In this document: piece by piece, positions 18,779 through 28,044 of the stretch
Layout of the letters: each line of letters starts with the position of its first letter
Position numbering within the stretch: the stretch's first letter is position 1
Source of the DNA: Myxococcales bacterium
Lineage (GTDB): Bacteria > UBA10199 > 2-02-FULL-44-16 > JAAZCA01
NCBI GenBank assembly: GCA_012513515.1
Contig: JAAZCA010000036.1
Span: forward strand, 1-64,000
Reading direction: 5' to 3'
Length of the DNA: 64,000 bases
Translations under genes and position numbers: made by a program
Notes under the pieces: model-generated
What the model saw: only the letters and a program-made list of their open reading frames with translations
Told to the model about the DNA's origin: nothing
Database searches by the model: none

Positions 18779-19348
18779 TTAGTGTTCGCTTGAAAAAAGA
18801 ACTTCGTCATAAGCTTCCATGGCGGCCTTAATGTTGGCGTCTGGTTTTATTGGAACGCCTTTTCTTATCGCATTGGAGATAGAATCCATCGAGCATATGC
18901 CGGTTATTCTGCAAAATGCCCCAAGAATTGCGGTATTCACTATCGGGCTGGTCTGTGATCCGAGCCTGTTTCGCGCAGCTATGCCGCTTGCATCGACGCA
19001 GGCGATTTTGAATTCTGACATCTGGGCGGATGCCTTCAGCTCTTCAGGGGATTTTTTTGAATTGATGAGAACCCAGCCTTCTTTTTTGAATCCCTTGAAG
19101 GTGGCCGGATTTTTTAAGAGCGTCGAGTCGAGTATGATGAGGTGGTCTGGGGTGTATATCTGACTTCTCAGGTCTATTTTTTCTTTGTCTATTCGAACGA
19201 ATGCGGCCACGGGAGCTCCGCGTCTTTCAACTCCGAATGTTGGGAATGCCTGAACGAAGTTTCCTTCCGAAAAAATGGCAGTGGCCAGGATCTTTCCGCC
19301 GATCACAGCTCCTTGGCCGCCACGTCCGTGAAAGCGAATCTCGATCAT
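18779..19348 (-). CDS. porG: Pyruvate/2-oxoacid:ferredoxin oxidoreductase, gamma subunit
   Basis: A 189-residue gamma subunit and first gene of the operon. The N-terminal [16 protein letters not shown] is the family signature, followed by [24 protein letters not shown] sits just before the ATG. The gene lies 19 bases upstream of the GltD-delta fusion. A 97-base gap separates it from the CDF transporter gene on the same strand, so the promoter is probably at about 19350-19445, although I see no convincing -35/-10 pair. Confidence 0.92.
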
Positions 19349-19445
19349 AGCTCCTCCGCAGCTGAATTAAAACGCACCCCTTCATATAACATGGGGATAT
19401 CTTGTCAAATGGGATATTGGCTGCGGCCGACCGCGTTGCTAGCCT

Positions 19446-20336
19446 TTAAATGACGTCTGGAGGGTGTTTAGCGTGTTTTGTGCATTCTTCCGGATCGCTG
19501 TGGACCATGAGTCTAGAGTTGGGTATCTTAGCGCGTATTTCGGATATTATAATTTCTGTCAGATCGTGTGCTTCACGAAATGAAAGTTCATTTTCAAGCT
19601 CCAGATGGAACTCTATGAATTTCTCTCCGCCGACCCATCTCGTACGAAGATTGTGGTAACCTTTGGCCATCGGCCTGTGGGCGCGGATTGTCTCTCCGAT
19701 CAAATCTAGAAATTCCCTGGGAAGCGTTCTGTCCATCAACTGGGATATGGCGCTATGTCCTATTCTCGCTGCGGATATTATTATGTAGAGCGATATGAGT
19801 ATCGATATTATCGGATCGGCATTTTTTACGTGCCACCATTTTTCAAGCCCCAGCGCAACTATGACTCCGGAGTTGGTCCATATATCCGATGTGAAATTGA
19901 GCGCCGATGCCTCGAATGCCGTGGAATTGAATATTCTCCCGGCTTTTTTCATGCTGGCTGAAAGAAAGATGCTGAATATAACCGAGGCCAGCATGATCCC
20001 CAGCGCCAAGCCTTCTTCTTTGAGTGAATAGCCGAGCGCGATTCTCCTCAAGGCCTGATAGACGAGAAAGCTGGCGGAGACCATTATGAGAACTGCTTGC
20101 ACGAGCCCGGCTATCGCTTCAGCCTTCGCATGTCCGAATGGATGATTTTCATCGGCCGGCTTTTCAGATGCCGATACCGCAAAAGCGGTTATCGACGATG
20201 AGAATACGTCCATCAGCGAGTCGAGTGCGCTGGCAAGGACGCTGATGGACATGGTGGCGAAGCCTATTGCCCCCTTCACGATTGCGAGAAACAAAGGGAT
20301 GACTATGGCGACAAGAGCTGTTCTTTTTTTCTGCAT
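19446..20336 (-). CDS. Cation diffusion facilitator (CDF) transporter, FieF-like
   Basis: A 296-residue divalent-metal/proton antiporter. Six transmembrane segments are spread over about 8-205. The metal site appears as SALDSLMDVFSS in TM2 and FTSDIWTNSG in TM5, and the loop HPFGHAKAEA is a CDF hallmark. The cytoplasmic domain (about 210-285) ends with HSDPEECTKH, a possible metal-binding tail. Metal choice (Zn, Fe, Mn, Co) cannot be read from this. It is 21 bases downstream of rpe and probably in the same transcript. Confidence 0.88.
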   Translation of the reverse strand: MQKKRTALVAIVIPLFLAIVKGAIGFATMSISVLASALDSLMDVFSSSITAFAVSASEKPADENHPFGHAKAEAIAGLVQAVLIMVSASFLVYQALRRIALGYSLKEEGLALGIMLASVIFSIFLSASMKKAGRIFNSTAFEASALNFTSDIWTNSGVIVALGLEKWWHVKNADPIISILISLYIIISAARIGHSAISQLMDRTLPREFLDLIGETIRAHRPMAKGYHNLRTRWVGGEKFIEFHLELENELSFREAHDLTEIIISEIRAKIPNSRLMVHSDPEECTKHAKHPPDVI

Positions 20337-20357
20337 CGTCTAAGCCCATCCCCTCTT

Positions 20358-20999
20358 TCAGCGCAGCGAAGCTATTGATTTTGCATAGTCGTTGGATTCG
20401 AAGATGGCCGACCCCGCTACTATTATGTCCGCGCCAGCGCTAAGAACCCTGTTAACCGTGTTGGAATTTACTCCGCCGTCAACTTCGACTGGTATTGATG
20501 CCCCCATCTCTTTCAGCCGTTTTTTGATGATGGAGATTTTTTCCACCGAATCGTATATCATTTTCTGCCCGCCAAAGCCCGGGTTTACGGTCATTATAAG
20601 CACGAAGTCGGCGAGTTCGAGATATGGAAAAATCTTTTCGACAGGAGTAGGAGGGTTGATTACGATACCCGCCTTGCATTCCAGTTTTCTTATGTCCGGG
20701 AGAAGGTTTCGCAAATCTGAAGTTTCGACGTGAACCGATATCCAGTCAGCCCCTGCCTTTGCAAAGGCCGCTATGTATTTTTCGGGTTCTTCTATCATAA
20801 GATGGCAATCCAACGGAAGCCTTGTCGTCTTGCGTATTCCCTTCACCACCAGAGGGCCTATCGTTATATTTGGGACGAAGTGACCATCCATGACGTCAAT
20901 ATGTATGACATCAGCCCCGGCGCGTTCGACCGCTGAAATTTCTTCGCCTAGCTTTGCAAAATCGGCTGAAAGTATAGAGGGTGCAATCATGGTTTTCAT
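20358..20999 (-). CDS. rpe: Ribulose-phosphate 3-epimerase
   Basis: Interconverts ribulose 5-phosphate and xylulose 5-phosphate in the pentose phosphate pathway. The 213-residue TIM barrel has IAPSILSADFAKLGEE, HIDVMDGHFVPNIT (metal-ligand His and catalytic Asp), DCHLMIEEPEKY, TVNPGFGGQ and VDGGVN with the second catalytic Asp. The ATG at 20999 overlaps the fmt stop (ATGA), which decides it over the longer reading frame starting at 21110. Confidence 0.95.
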   Translation of the reverse strand: MKTMIAPSILSADFAKLGEEISAVERAGADVIHIDVMDGHFVPNITIGPLVVKGIRKTTRLPLDCHLMIEEPEKYIAAFAKAGADWISVHVETSDLRNLLPDIRKLECKAGIVINPPTPVEKIFPYLELADFVLIMTVNPGFGGQKMIYDSVEKISIIKKRLKEMGASIPVEVDGGVNSNTVNRVLSAGADIIVAGSAIFESNDYAKSIASLR

Positions 21000-21922
21000 T
21001 TTAAGATAGTTCCTTTCTTGACTTTGTAGCCGCGTAAAAAATCCTGAGCCGGCATCTTCTTTTTTCCCTCGAGCTGTACCTCGATGAGATATAAAACTCC
21101 GCTTCCGCATTTGACTGCGAGAGCTCCGTCCGTTTCGATTATCTCTCCGGGCGCTGCGTCGAAATCCAGATCCGTAAGGGCGGCTTCATGAATGCGAAGT
21201 GATTTGCCTCCCAGATGTGTAAATGCCCCCGGCCAGGGCTTGAACCCCCTTACCCTGTTGTATATATCTTTGGCGCGCATCGACCAGTCTATCAGTCCGT
21301 CTTCCTTTCTGATCATTGGCGCATATGTTGCCTTGGTATGGTCTTGATTGCGCGGTCTTATCCTGCCGGACTCTATCTGGGATATCGTTTCAACGAGGAG
21401 GTTAGATCCCATCTGCGCCAGCCTGTCGTGAAGCATCGGTGCGTCTTCGACGTCGTCGATGTCGGTTTTGCAGGACAACAGTATTTCACCGGCATCCATC
21501 TCTTCGTTGATCCTCATTGTTGTGACGCCAGTCTCAGTTTCACCGTTGATTATAGCCCAGTTTATCGGGGCAGCTCCCCTGTATTTGGGCAGCAATGAAG
21601 AGTGCACATTAACGCATCCGAATTTGGGTATCTCGATGAGCTCGATCGGCAGAATTTTGCCGTACGCAACTATCGCGATAAGATCCGGCGCTCTTTCTTT
21701 AAAGTGTGAAATAACCTCGGGCTTCTTTACGCTCTTTGGCTGATAGAGTTGAAGATTCATCTTCCGCGCCTTCGCTGCTATCGGACATGGGGTTATCTCT
21801 CGCCCACGGCCTGCTGGTTTATCAGGCTGGGTGACAACCTCTGCGATCTCATGTTCGGCCTCGGCGAGCGCCATAAGTGAAGGAACCGCGAATGCCGCAG
21901 AGCCCATGAAGATGATTTTCAT
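20996..21922 (-). CDS. fmt: Methionyl-tRNA formyltransferase
   Basis: Formylates initiator Met-tRNA with 10-formyl-THF. The 308-residue protein has the N-terminal formyltransferase domain with VVTQPDKPAGRG, AYGKILP and the catalytic-loop motif SLLPKYRGAAPINWAI (Asn and His nearby in NVHSS), and the smaller C-terminal OB-like domain (about 205-305). It abuts def, its functional partner, with no gap, the common def-fmt pairing. Confidence 0.96.
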   Translation of the reverse strand: MKIIFMGSAAFAVPSLMALAEAEHEIAEVVTQPDKPAGRGREITPCPIAAKARKMNLQLYQPKSVKKPEVISHFKERAPDLIAIVAYGKILPIELIEIPKFGCVNVHSSLLPKYRGAAPINWAIINGETETGVTTMRINEEMDAGEILLSCKTDIDDVEDAPMLHDRLAQMGSNLLVETISQIESGRIRPRNQDHTKATYAPMIRKEDGLIDWSMRAKDIYNRVRGFKPWPGAFTHLGGKSLRIHEAALTDLDFDAAPGEIIETDGALAVKCGSGVLYLIEVQLEGKKKMPAQDFLRGYKVKKGTILK

Positions 21923-22441
21923 CTAGAATGAAATCCCTTCCTTTTTCTTCTTTTCGATTTTTTTCAGGTACATATCCTGTTTGAGTCCGCTGGCGCAATC
22001 GATGATGAGCTTGCCGTCTAAATGGTCTATCTCATGCTGTACTGCGATGGAGAGAAGCTCTTTGCAATCGAGTGTCTTTCTTATGCCGTTTTCATCGAGA
22101 TATCGAAGGGTAACCCGGGCGCTTCTCTTCATCTTTATCCTGAAATCGGGGACGGAGAGGCATCCCTCTTCCCATTCGATCTGACCCTCTCTGTCGGTTA
22201 TTTCCGGATTTACAATTTTCAGAACGCCGTATTTTTTTTCGGACGCCTCCGAATCTATGTCTATCACGATAACCCTGAGGCTTACCGCTACCTGAGGGGC
22301 GGCCAGACCGACTCCCCCATCGGCGTACATGGTCTCGACCATGTCAGCTAGGAGGGTACGGATTTCATCATCAACCTCTAAAACCGGTTTGGCAACCTTG
22401 CGCAGGATTGGATTAGGGTGTGTTATGATTTTTCGTATCAT
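21923..22441 (-). CDS. def: Peptide deformylase
   Basis: Removes the N-formyl group from nascent proteins. A 172-residue metallo-hydrolase with all three family motifs: GVGLAAPQ, EGCLS (Cys metal ligand) and QHEIDHLDG (HExxH). The start MIRKIITHPNPILRK at 22441 matches the usual N terminus; a TTG at 22477 would add 12 non-family residues. No strong ribosome binding site is seen at either. Confidence 0.95.
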   Translation of the reverse strand: MIRKIITHPNPILRKVAKPVLEVDDEIRTLLADMVETMYADGGVGLAAPQVAVSLRVIVIDIDSEASEKKYGVLKIVNPEITDREGQIEWEEGCLSVPDFRIKMKRSARVTLRYLDENGIRKTLDCKELLSIAVQHEIDHLDGKLIIDCASGLKQDMYLKKIEKKKKEGISF

Positions 22442-22999
22442 GGCGATAGCTATACATAAATCGCCCACTGCGGGCAAGTGTTAGAGCCGGCCCGGCTGGT
22501 TTCCCATTCCTCGTAATGATCTTCTTTTGATATAAAAAATACTCCGCGATCCATTGTGTACTGTATAAATATTATGGACAGGGCTACCGCTGCGGTTGAG
22601 TTTACCTTTATGAATTTCTTGCAGCAAAATCCGATGCTGCAGGTCTTTAGCATCAGGTGAGTTGAAGGAAACAGCGCGATGACTTCGGGAGAGAGCGTCT
22701 AGCGCGTCTTCATCATGAACATAATCCCCCATTTTGATTGGTGGGCTTTTATGGCTGTAGGTCGAAATCTGATCGATCTGTTTGAACACCGGATAACAAA
22801 GAGCCCTTCAACACTATTGCTGAAGGGCCCAAAAAGGGGGGGCAGTCAAATTTTTAACCTCTACATCTTTCAGCCCATGCAAACGCTGCTTCCACAGTAA
22901 TTATCGGTTGCGCGGATGCCCAAGTTGCTTTGGGTGAAAAAAAAGTGCGCAGTCGCGTATATTTTTGCGCCTGACAAAAAGATCAATAATATTAGATAG
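22442..22999 (-). other. 558-bp gap between priA and def: one hairpin, no firm gene
   Basis: A minus-strand frame at 22481-22789 (102 codons, GTG start, no ribosome binding site) resembles no family I know. Another at 22870-22986 would encode 38 residues beginning with a hydrophobic stretch and ending NYCGSSVCMG. Neither is convincing. A strong inverted repeat lies at 22801-22831. Low coding signal and the distance suggest that def has its own promoter here. Confidence 0.4.
22801..22831 (-). terminator. Inverted repeat, probable terminator downstream of priA
   Basis: GAGCCCTTCA and TGAAGGGCCC pair over nine of ten positions around a ten-base loop (ACACTATTGC). Read on the minus strand the stem is followed by TCTTTGTT, a weak T-tract, which would fit termination of priA transcription. 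Confidence 0.45.
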
Positions 23000-25063
23000 T
23001 TATAAAAGATTGAGGGGGTCTACATCTATGCCGAACCGGACGTTTCCGGGCAGTGAGCTCTCAATTTTCGGTCGCGCGTTTTTCAGCAATGAGGAAAGGG
23101 CTGATGCAGATGGCGCTTTTAAGAGCATCTGCCAGCGATATCGTCCCCGCAGCTTTTCTATGATGGCGGGGGCGGGCCCGAGCAGTTTGATTCCGCTTTC
23201 AGAACGGCTTTCCAGAAGCATCTTCTTTATTATCTCCGCGGCAGTCTCGGCGGCCATCCGGGCCTTCTTTTTTTCGGTGGAAGATATTCTTATGTTCGCC
23301 AGACGCGTGAAAGGGGGATAGCCGCTCTCAATTCTCTGGGCGATCTCGGCTTCGGCGAATGATGCGCAGTCGTGATTCTTTGCGGAAACCAGGCTCAGGT
23401 GCGATGGCTGTCTTGTTTGGATTATTACCCTGCCGGGGCGATTTCTTCTTCCCGCGCGGCCGGCGACCTGCGTGAGAAGCTGGAATGTTCTCTCGGCGGA
23501 CCGAAAATCTGGTATAGACAAGGAAAGGTCGGCAGAGATTACGCCCACGAGAGTCACATCGGGGAAATCGTGCCCCTTCGTGATCATCTGTGTTCCTATG
23601 AGTACGTCGATTTTTCCGCTACGCATGTCATTCAAGATTTTTCTTCGCGTCGATGAGCGCATCACCGTGTCGCTGTCCAGCCTGGCTACTTTTGCTGAAG
23701 GGAAAAAATCCGTTATCTCCGCCTCTATGCGCTCCGTTCCGAAGCCTATAGGTGATATCTGGTCGGACCCGCATACGGAGCAGGTGTTTGGGGCGTCTAT
23801 GCTATAGCCGCAGTAATGGCAATTTAATTTTTCCTTTTTTCCTGAATTTCCGTGAAGCGCCAGTGATATGTCGCAGTTAGGGCATTTGATCACTTCGCCG
23901 CAGCCTGCGCACTGTATGAGGCTTGCGAAACCCCGTCTTCCGACAAAGAGCATTGTCTGCTCTCCGGAGTTCAATGTCTTTTCTATTGCGTCATAGAGCT
24001 CTGGGGAGAGGGCGCAGAGTTCGCGCTTCTTGCGATTCCCTTCACTTTTGTTGCGATCTTCTCTTTTCTGTTTAGCTCTCATGTCGACGATGGTGATCTC
24101 TGGGAGTCTGGAGAAGTTTGCACGGCTATTCATCTCGAGTTTGGAATACTTTCCCGCCTTTACATTATAGAGGCTTTCCAAGGATGGCGTGGCGCTTCCC
24201 AGTATCGCCACAGCCCCTTCCAGCTTTGCGCGCATAACTGCTGCGTCGCGCGCGTTGTATTGAAAGCCGTCGTCCTGTTTGAATGATGGGTCGTGCTCCT
24301 CGTCGACGACTATCACTCCGAGTCTTTCAAGGGGAGCGAAGAGCGCTGAACGAGTTCCGATGACGACCTTGGCTTTTCCGTCTCTTATGCGCAGCCACTG
24401 CTCGTGCCTTTGTGCGTCGGTGAGCCCGGAATGGTACACGGCAACATCATCCTTGAATTTTGCGACGGCTCTGGAAGTCAACTGCGGAGTCAACCCTATT
24501 TCCGGGACCAGCAGGAGAGCGGTCCTCCCTTTAGAGACCATCTCTCCAAAGATTTCCAAATAGACCTCTGTCTTGCCGCTTCCTGTTATTCCGTGAAGGA
24601 GGAATACCCTAGATTCCCCATCAGAAGATGATCTTATTATCTCGGCAGAGGCGGCCGCCTGCTCACGATTTAGCGTGGAGATGCCGCCCTCGGGCCTTAT
24701 CTCATGTGGGGAGGAGGCGCGTGTCGTCTTCGGCGAATTGCTTTTGAGCATCCTGGATGGAAGTGCGCATCTCACTACTTCCCCTATCGGAGCGCAGTAG
24801 TATGAAGACATCCATTCTGCGAGTTTGAGCATAGCCGTCGAAAATGACGGTTTCTGATCCAGTACGGATGATATTTTTTTGATCTTGGCAGGGGGAATGC
24901 CGGGGGTTGGGTCGTCCGATGTAGCAAAGCAAAGCCCTATCCTTTTTTTTCCTCTGAATTCGACCTCGACTCTCATTCCAGGGGAGATATTTTGAGCGTC
25001 GTCGAAGGAGTAGGTGAATAGCTTGAAGACCGGCGATTGTATGGCTATGTCCGCGTATTTCAT
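23000..25063 (-). CDS. priA: Primosomal replication restart helicase PriA
   Basis: A 687-residue 3'-to-5' helicase that reloads the replisome at stalled forks. The N-terminal DNA 3'-end-binding domain (about 1-100) is followed by Walker A GITGSGKTEVYLE, the DEEHDPSFKQDDGFQYNARD motif II region, and eight zinc cysteines in CAGC, CPNC, CHYC and CSVC pairs (about 395-445), then GFGTERIEAEI and the C-terminal helicase motifs GTQMITKGHDFPDVTLV and VAGRAGR. Complete and typical in size. It diverges from elbB. Confidence 0.96.
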   Translation of the reverse strand: MKYADIAIQSPVFKLFTYSFDDAQNISPGMRVEVEFRGKKRIGLCFATSDDPTPGIPPAKIKKISSVLDQKPSFSTAMLKLAEWMSSYYCAPIGEVVRCALPSRMLKSNSPKTTRASSPHEIRPEGGISTLNREQAAASAEIIRSSSDGESRVFLLHGITGSGKTEVYLEIFGEMVSKGRTALLLVPEIGLTPQLTSRAVAKFKDDVAVYHSGLTDAQRHEQWLRIRDGKAKVVIGTRSALFAPLERLGVIVVDEEHDPSFKQDDGFQYNARDAAVMRAKLEGAVAILGSATPSLESLYNVKAGKYSKLEMNSRANFSRLPEITIVDMRAKQKREDRNKSEGNRKKRELCALSPELYDAIEKTLNSGEQTMLFVGRRGFASLIQCAGCGEVIKCPNCDISLALHGNSGKKEKLNCHYCGYSIDAPNTCSVCGSDQISPIGFGTERIEAEITDFFPSAKVARLDSDTVMRSSTRRKILNDMRSGKIDVLIGTQMITKGHDFPDVTLVGVISADLSLSIPDFRSAERTFQLLTQVAGRAGRRNRPGRVIIQTRQPSHLSLVSAKNHDCASFAEAEIAQRIESGYPPFTRLANIRISSTEKKKARMAAETAAEIIKKMLLESRSESGIKLLGPAPAIIEKLRGRYRWQMLLKAPSASALSSLLKNARPKIESSLPGNVRFGIDVDPLNLL

Positions 25064-25155
25064 CGCTATACCGGTCTATATCATCGCCGGATTGTTCGCA
25101 AGGGCTTGATATCGTCGTGCCTGGCGTGTAGGTTAATTGCACGAAAGGGGGTTTT

Positions 25156-25824
25156 ATGGGATCCAGGAAAAAGGTGGCTGTGATTTTAGCAGGTTGTGGC
25201 AGGCTCGATGGCACTGAAATAAGCGAGGCGGTGTGTACGCTGCTTTCGATAGACCTCCTGGGGGCTGAAGCCGTATGTGCTGCGCCTCGAGGTGAATTTG
25301 AAGTGATACACCCCATTTCAGATAATCCCATGGGCGAGAAGAGGGAAATGCTTTTGGAAAGCGCTAGGATATCTAGGGGAAAAATTTCTGACATTGAAGC
25401 TCTAAATCCGGAAAAGATCGATGCAGCTGTGATTCCAGGGGGAAGAGGGATCGGCATCAACCTCTGTAATCTGAATGTAAAAGGCGCCTCCTGCGATATG
25501 AATCCCGGGTTTCAGAAGTTTTTGACGGAGATGCACAAAATGGGCAAACCTCTTTGCGGAATATGCCTTGGCACGGTAATTCTTGCGAGATCGCTGCATT
25601 TGATGGGAATAACAGCCGGGATAACTACAGGCGGAAAGGGTTTTTTTGCCAAGATGGTGGAATCCATGGGTCATACCCATATAGAGTGCAGCCCAAGTTC
25701 ATGCGTATCCGATGACAAGTCGAGGATCGTGACCACCCCTGCATTCATGAACGCTTCTTCGTTGTCCGAGACGTGGCTCGGAATCCAGAAAGCTGTTTCA
25801 GCGCTGATGGAGTTTGCACGGTGA
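25156..25824 (+). CDS. elbB: ElbB-type glyoxalase, DJ-1/PfpI superfamily
   Basis: A 222-residue class I glutamine-amidotransferase-fold protein. It starts KVAVILAGCGRLDGTEISEA, and has VCAAPRGEFEVI, SARISRGKI, VIPGGRGIGINLCN and the nucleophile-elbow motif GICLGTVI with the reactive Cys, all as in ElbB/SCRP-27A. E. coli ElbB shows glyoxalase activity and has been linked to early isoprenoid synthesis; its physiological role is not firm. It overlaps the rlmH start by GTGA. The mgsA gene elsewhere in the window makes methylglyoxal, so aldehyde detoxification is a possible link. Confidence 0.9.
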   Translation: MGSRKKVAVILAGCGRLDGTEISEAVCTLLSIDLLGAEAVCAAPRGEFEVIHPISDNPMGEKREMLLESARISRGKISDIEALNPEKIDAAVIPGGRGIGINLCNLNVKGASCDMNPGFQKFLTEMHKMGKPLCGICLGTVILARSLHLMGITAGITTGGKGFFAKMVESMGHTHIECSPSSCVSDDKSRIVTTPAFMNASSLSETWLGIQKAVSALMEFAR

Positions 25825-26246
25825 AAATCAAGATTATCAGCATTGGCAAGATCAAATCGAAGCCGGTTACCGAATTGGTCTCGGATTATTTTTCGAGGTT
25901 AAAACATTACCATAATGCAAGTTTGAATTCTTTCAGGGACGATTTCTATGCGCTCGGCGAGATATCATCATCGGATTATCTGGTAGTCATGGATGAGCAT
26001 GGGAAAAAATTAAGCTCCGTCGGTCTCGCCGAATTTATCGAGTCGAGGGCGAATGCATCCACAAAAAACCTCTGCTTTTTCATAGGAGGTCCGGATGGAG
26101 TTTCCGATGAGGTGAAGTTCAGGGCAAATTTAATCCTCTCCCTTTCCGATATGACTTTTCCACATGAACTTGCGCAGGCTATGCTTCTCGAGCAGCTCTA
26201 TCGTGCAAGTTCGATAAACCGGAATGAACCTTATCATAGAACTTGA
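25821..26246 (+). CDS. rlmH: 23S rRNA (pseudouridine1915-N3)-methyltransferase RlmH
   Basis: A 141-residue SPOUT methyltransferase that modifies helix 69 of 23S rRNA. The knot motifs are CFFIGGPDGVSDEV and LSLSDMTFPHELAQAMLLEQLYRA, ending NRNEPYHR, as in YbeA/RlmH. The GTG start at 25821 overlaps the elbB stop and gives the family-standard N terminus (VKIKIISIGKIK); a longer frame from 25773 is not needed. Confidence 0.94.
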   Translation: MKIKIISIGKIKSKPVTELVSDYFSRLKHYHNASLNSFRDDFYALGEISSSDYLVVMDEHGKKLSSVGLAEFIESRANASTKNLCFFIGGPDGVSDEVKFRANLILSLSDMTFPHELAQAMLLEQLYRASSINRNEPYHRT

Positions 26247-26259
26247 GGCATCAGAGAAT

Positions 26260-27978
26260 ATGGATTCACTTCGCATATCGGAAATTTTTCACGAGATGGC
26301 GGTTTTCTCTGAATTGCTGGAGGAGAGCCCGTTCAAGTCGCGCGCATACGAAAAGGCCGCCAGGATAATAGAAAACCTTGGCGACGAGATATTGGAGATC
26401 GCTCAAAGGGGCGAGCTCACGAAAGTAGATGGAATAGGCGAAAAGATCGCTTCCAAAATAAAAGAAATTATAGAGACAGGAGAGCTGGAGAGCCGCAATA
26501 AGATGCTCTTGTCGATTCCCGATGGAGTCCTTGAGATGCTAAAGATCCCCAGTTTGGGACCTAAACGGGTGAGGGGCCTTTGGAAGGATTACGGCATATC
26601 CTCGGTCGCATCTCTCAAGCTCGTCTGCGATCGACACGGCCTTGCAAAGATACCAGGATACGGGGCAAAAATGGAGCGCAATATCCTCGCAGGAATTGCG
26701 ATGCTCAGGAAAAATGCGGGCAAGTGGCTTCTTTCAGAGGCGTGGGAGTTTGCATCCGATATAGCCAAGTCGATAGGTTCTTGGGATGAGGTCGAATCGG
26801 TAAAAGTGGCCGGAAGCCTGAGGAGGCGCAAGGAACTCGTGAAAGATGTCGATCTCGTCGTAGCAACGCAAAATCCTAAAGCGGTGATGAAAAAATTTGT
26901 TTCACTTCCTTTCGTCGAAAGAGTTATACAGCATGGCGATACTAAATCTGAGGTGATCCTCGATTCAGGAATTCAGTGTGATCTCAGGGCTGTTTCTCCT
27001 TCGGAGTATCCTTTTGCGCTTCATCACTTCACTGGTTCTAAGGAACACAACTTAAAAATGAGATCCATTGCCAAAGATTCTGGCATGAAACTGAATGAGT
27101 ACGGAATTTTCAAGGGCAGCTCAAAGAAGGCTCTTCCGTGCAAGGACGAGGCTGAGATATTTAAAACGCTGAGCCTTGATTATATACCTCCAGAACTGAG
27201 AGAAGACATGGGGGAAATAGAGGCCGCTTCCCACGGCGCGCTTCCAAAACTGATAGAGGAGGACGACCTGAAAGGGGTCCTGCATGTTCACAGCAACTAT
27301 TCCGACGGCGTAAATTCTATATCCGAACTGAAATATGAAAGCGAAAGGCTAGGGTATGAATATCTACTGATCTGTGATCACAGCAAATCCCTTGCCATAG
27401 CCAATGGCATGGATGAAAAAGATGTTGTCAGGCAGCACCAGGAAATAGACAGGCTCAATATGGGGAAGGGTGGATGCAGAGTTTTAAAAGGGATCGAGGC
27501 AGATATTCTCGGTGATGGCTCGGTTGATTTCGATGGAGATATGTTATCTGCGTTCGACATCGTCATCGCTTCGGTGCACAGCAAATTCAAGATGGATAAA
27601 ACTGAAATGACGGATCGAATAATAAGGGCGATAGAAAATCCCGACGTCGATATCATAGGGCATCCTAGCGGAAGACTTCTACTATCGAGGGAGCCGTATC
27701 AAATAGATACCAGGAAAATAATAGACGCAGCATCCGCTAACGGAAAGGCGATTGAAATAAATAGCCACCCGCAGAGGTTGGATCTCGACTGGAGATGGAT
27801 TATGTATGCGCGAAAAAAGAAGGTTAAGCTTGCGATAGGTGTAGATGCCCATGACACTTTCGGTCTTTCTCTCGCCAAGTACGGCATATGGATTGCCAGG
27901 AAGGGGTGGCTTGAGAAGGATGACGTCATCAACTCGATGGCCATAAAGGACTTTTTGAAACGGTATTCAATAAAATAG
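26260..27978 (+). CDS. polX: DNA polymerase/3'-5' exonuclease PolX
   Basis: A 572-residue family X DNA repair polymerase with a C-terminal PHP exonuclease domain. The 8-kDa lyase-like domain (about 1-80) is followed by helix-hairpin-helix stretches (KVDGIGEKIASKI, PSLGPKRVRGL). The polymerase active site has GSLRRRKELVKDVDLVV with D196 and D198, and a third Asp D241 in IQCDLRAV. The PHP domain opens with LHVHSNYSDG (H342, H344) and continues with CDHSKSLAIANG, EADIL, GHPSGR and GVDAHDTF metal ligands. Bacterial PolX acts in base-excision and gap repair. The start at 26260 follows GAGG; a frame from 26224 overlaps rlmH. Confidence 0.94.
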   Translation: MDSLRISEIFHEMAVFSELLEESPFKSRAYEKAARIIENLGDEILEIAQRGELTKVDGIGEKIASKIKEIIETGELESRNKMLLSIPDGVLEMLKIPSLGPKRVRGLWKDYGISSVASLKLVCDRHGLAKIPGYGAKMERNILAGIAMLRKNAGKWLLSEAWEFASDIAKSIGSWDEVESVKVAGSLRRRKELVKDVDLVVATQNPKAVMKKFVSLPFVERVIQHGDTKSEVILDSGIQCDLRAVSPSEYPFALHHFTGSKEHNLKMRSIAKDSGMKLNEYGIFKGSSKKALPCKDEAEIFKTLSLDYIPPELREDMGEIEAASHGALPKLIEEDDLKGVLHVHSNYSDGVNSISELKYESERLGYEYLLICDHSKSLAIANGMDEKDVVRQHQEIDRLNMGKGGCRVLKGIEADILGDGSVDFDGDMLSAFDIVIASVHSKFKMDKTEMTDRIIRAIENPDVDIIGHPSGRLLLSREPYQIDTRKIIDAASANGKAIEINSHPQRLDLDWRWIMYARKKKVKLAIGVDAHDTFGLSLAKYGIWIARKGWLEKDDVINSMAIKDFLKRYSIK

Positions 27979-27988
27979 ACGAGTCTTC

Positions 27989-28015
27989 TTGACAGGATAT
28001 GCTGCCGGCTATAGC
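27989..28015 (+). promoter_or_regulatory. Candidate sigma-70 promoter for the ferredoxin gene
   Basis: TTGACA at 27989-27994 and TATAGC at 28010-28015 are 15 bases apart, slightly short of ideal. The position, 30 bases before the ferredoxin start, suits a monocistronic unit. Confidence 0.4.
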
Positions 28016-28044
28016 TTCACGCGATATTTTTTGAAGGAGGATCG

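Noticed and set aside
22481-22789. 102-codon minus-strand frame between priA and def
   Set aside because: GTG start without a ribosome binding site and no recognisable family; a competing frame overlaps it.
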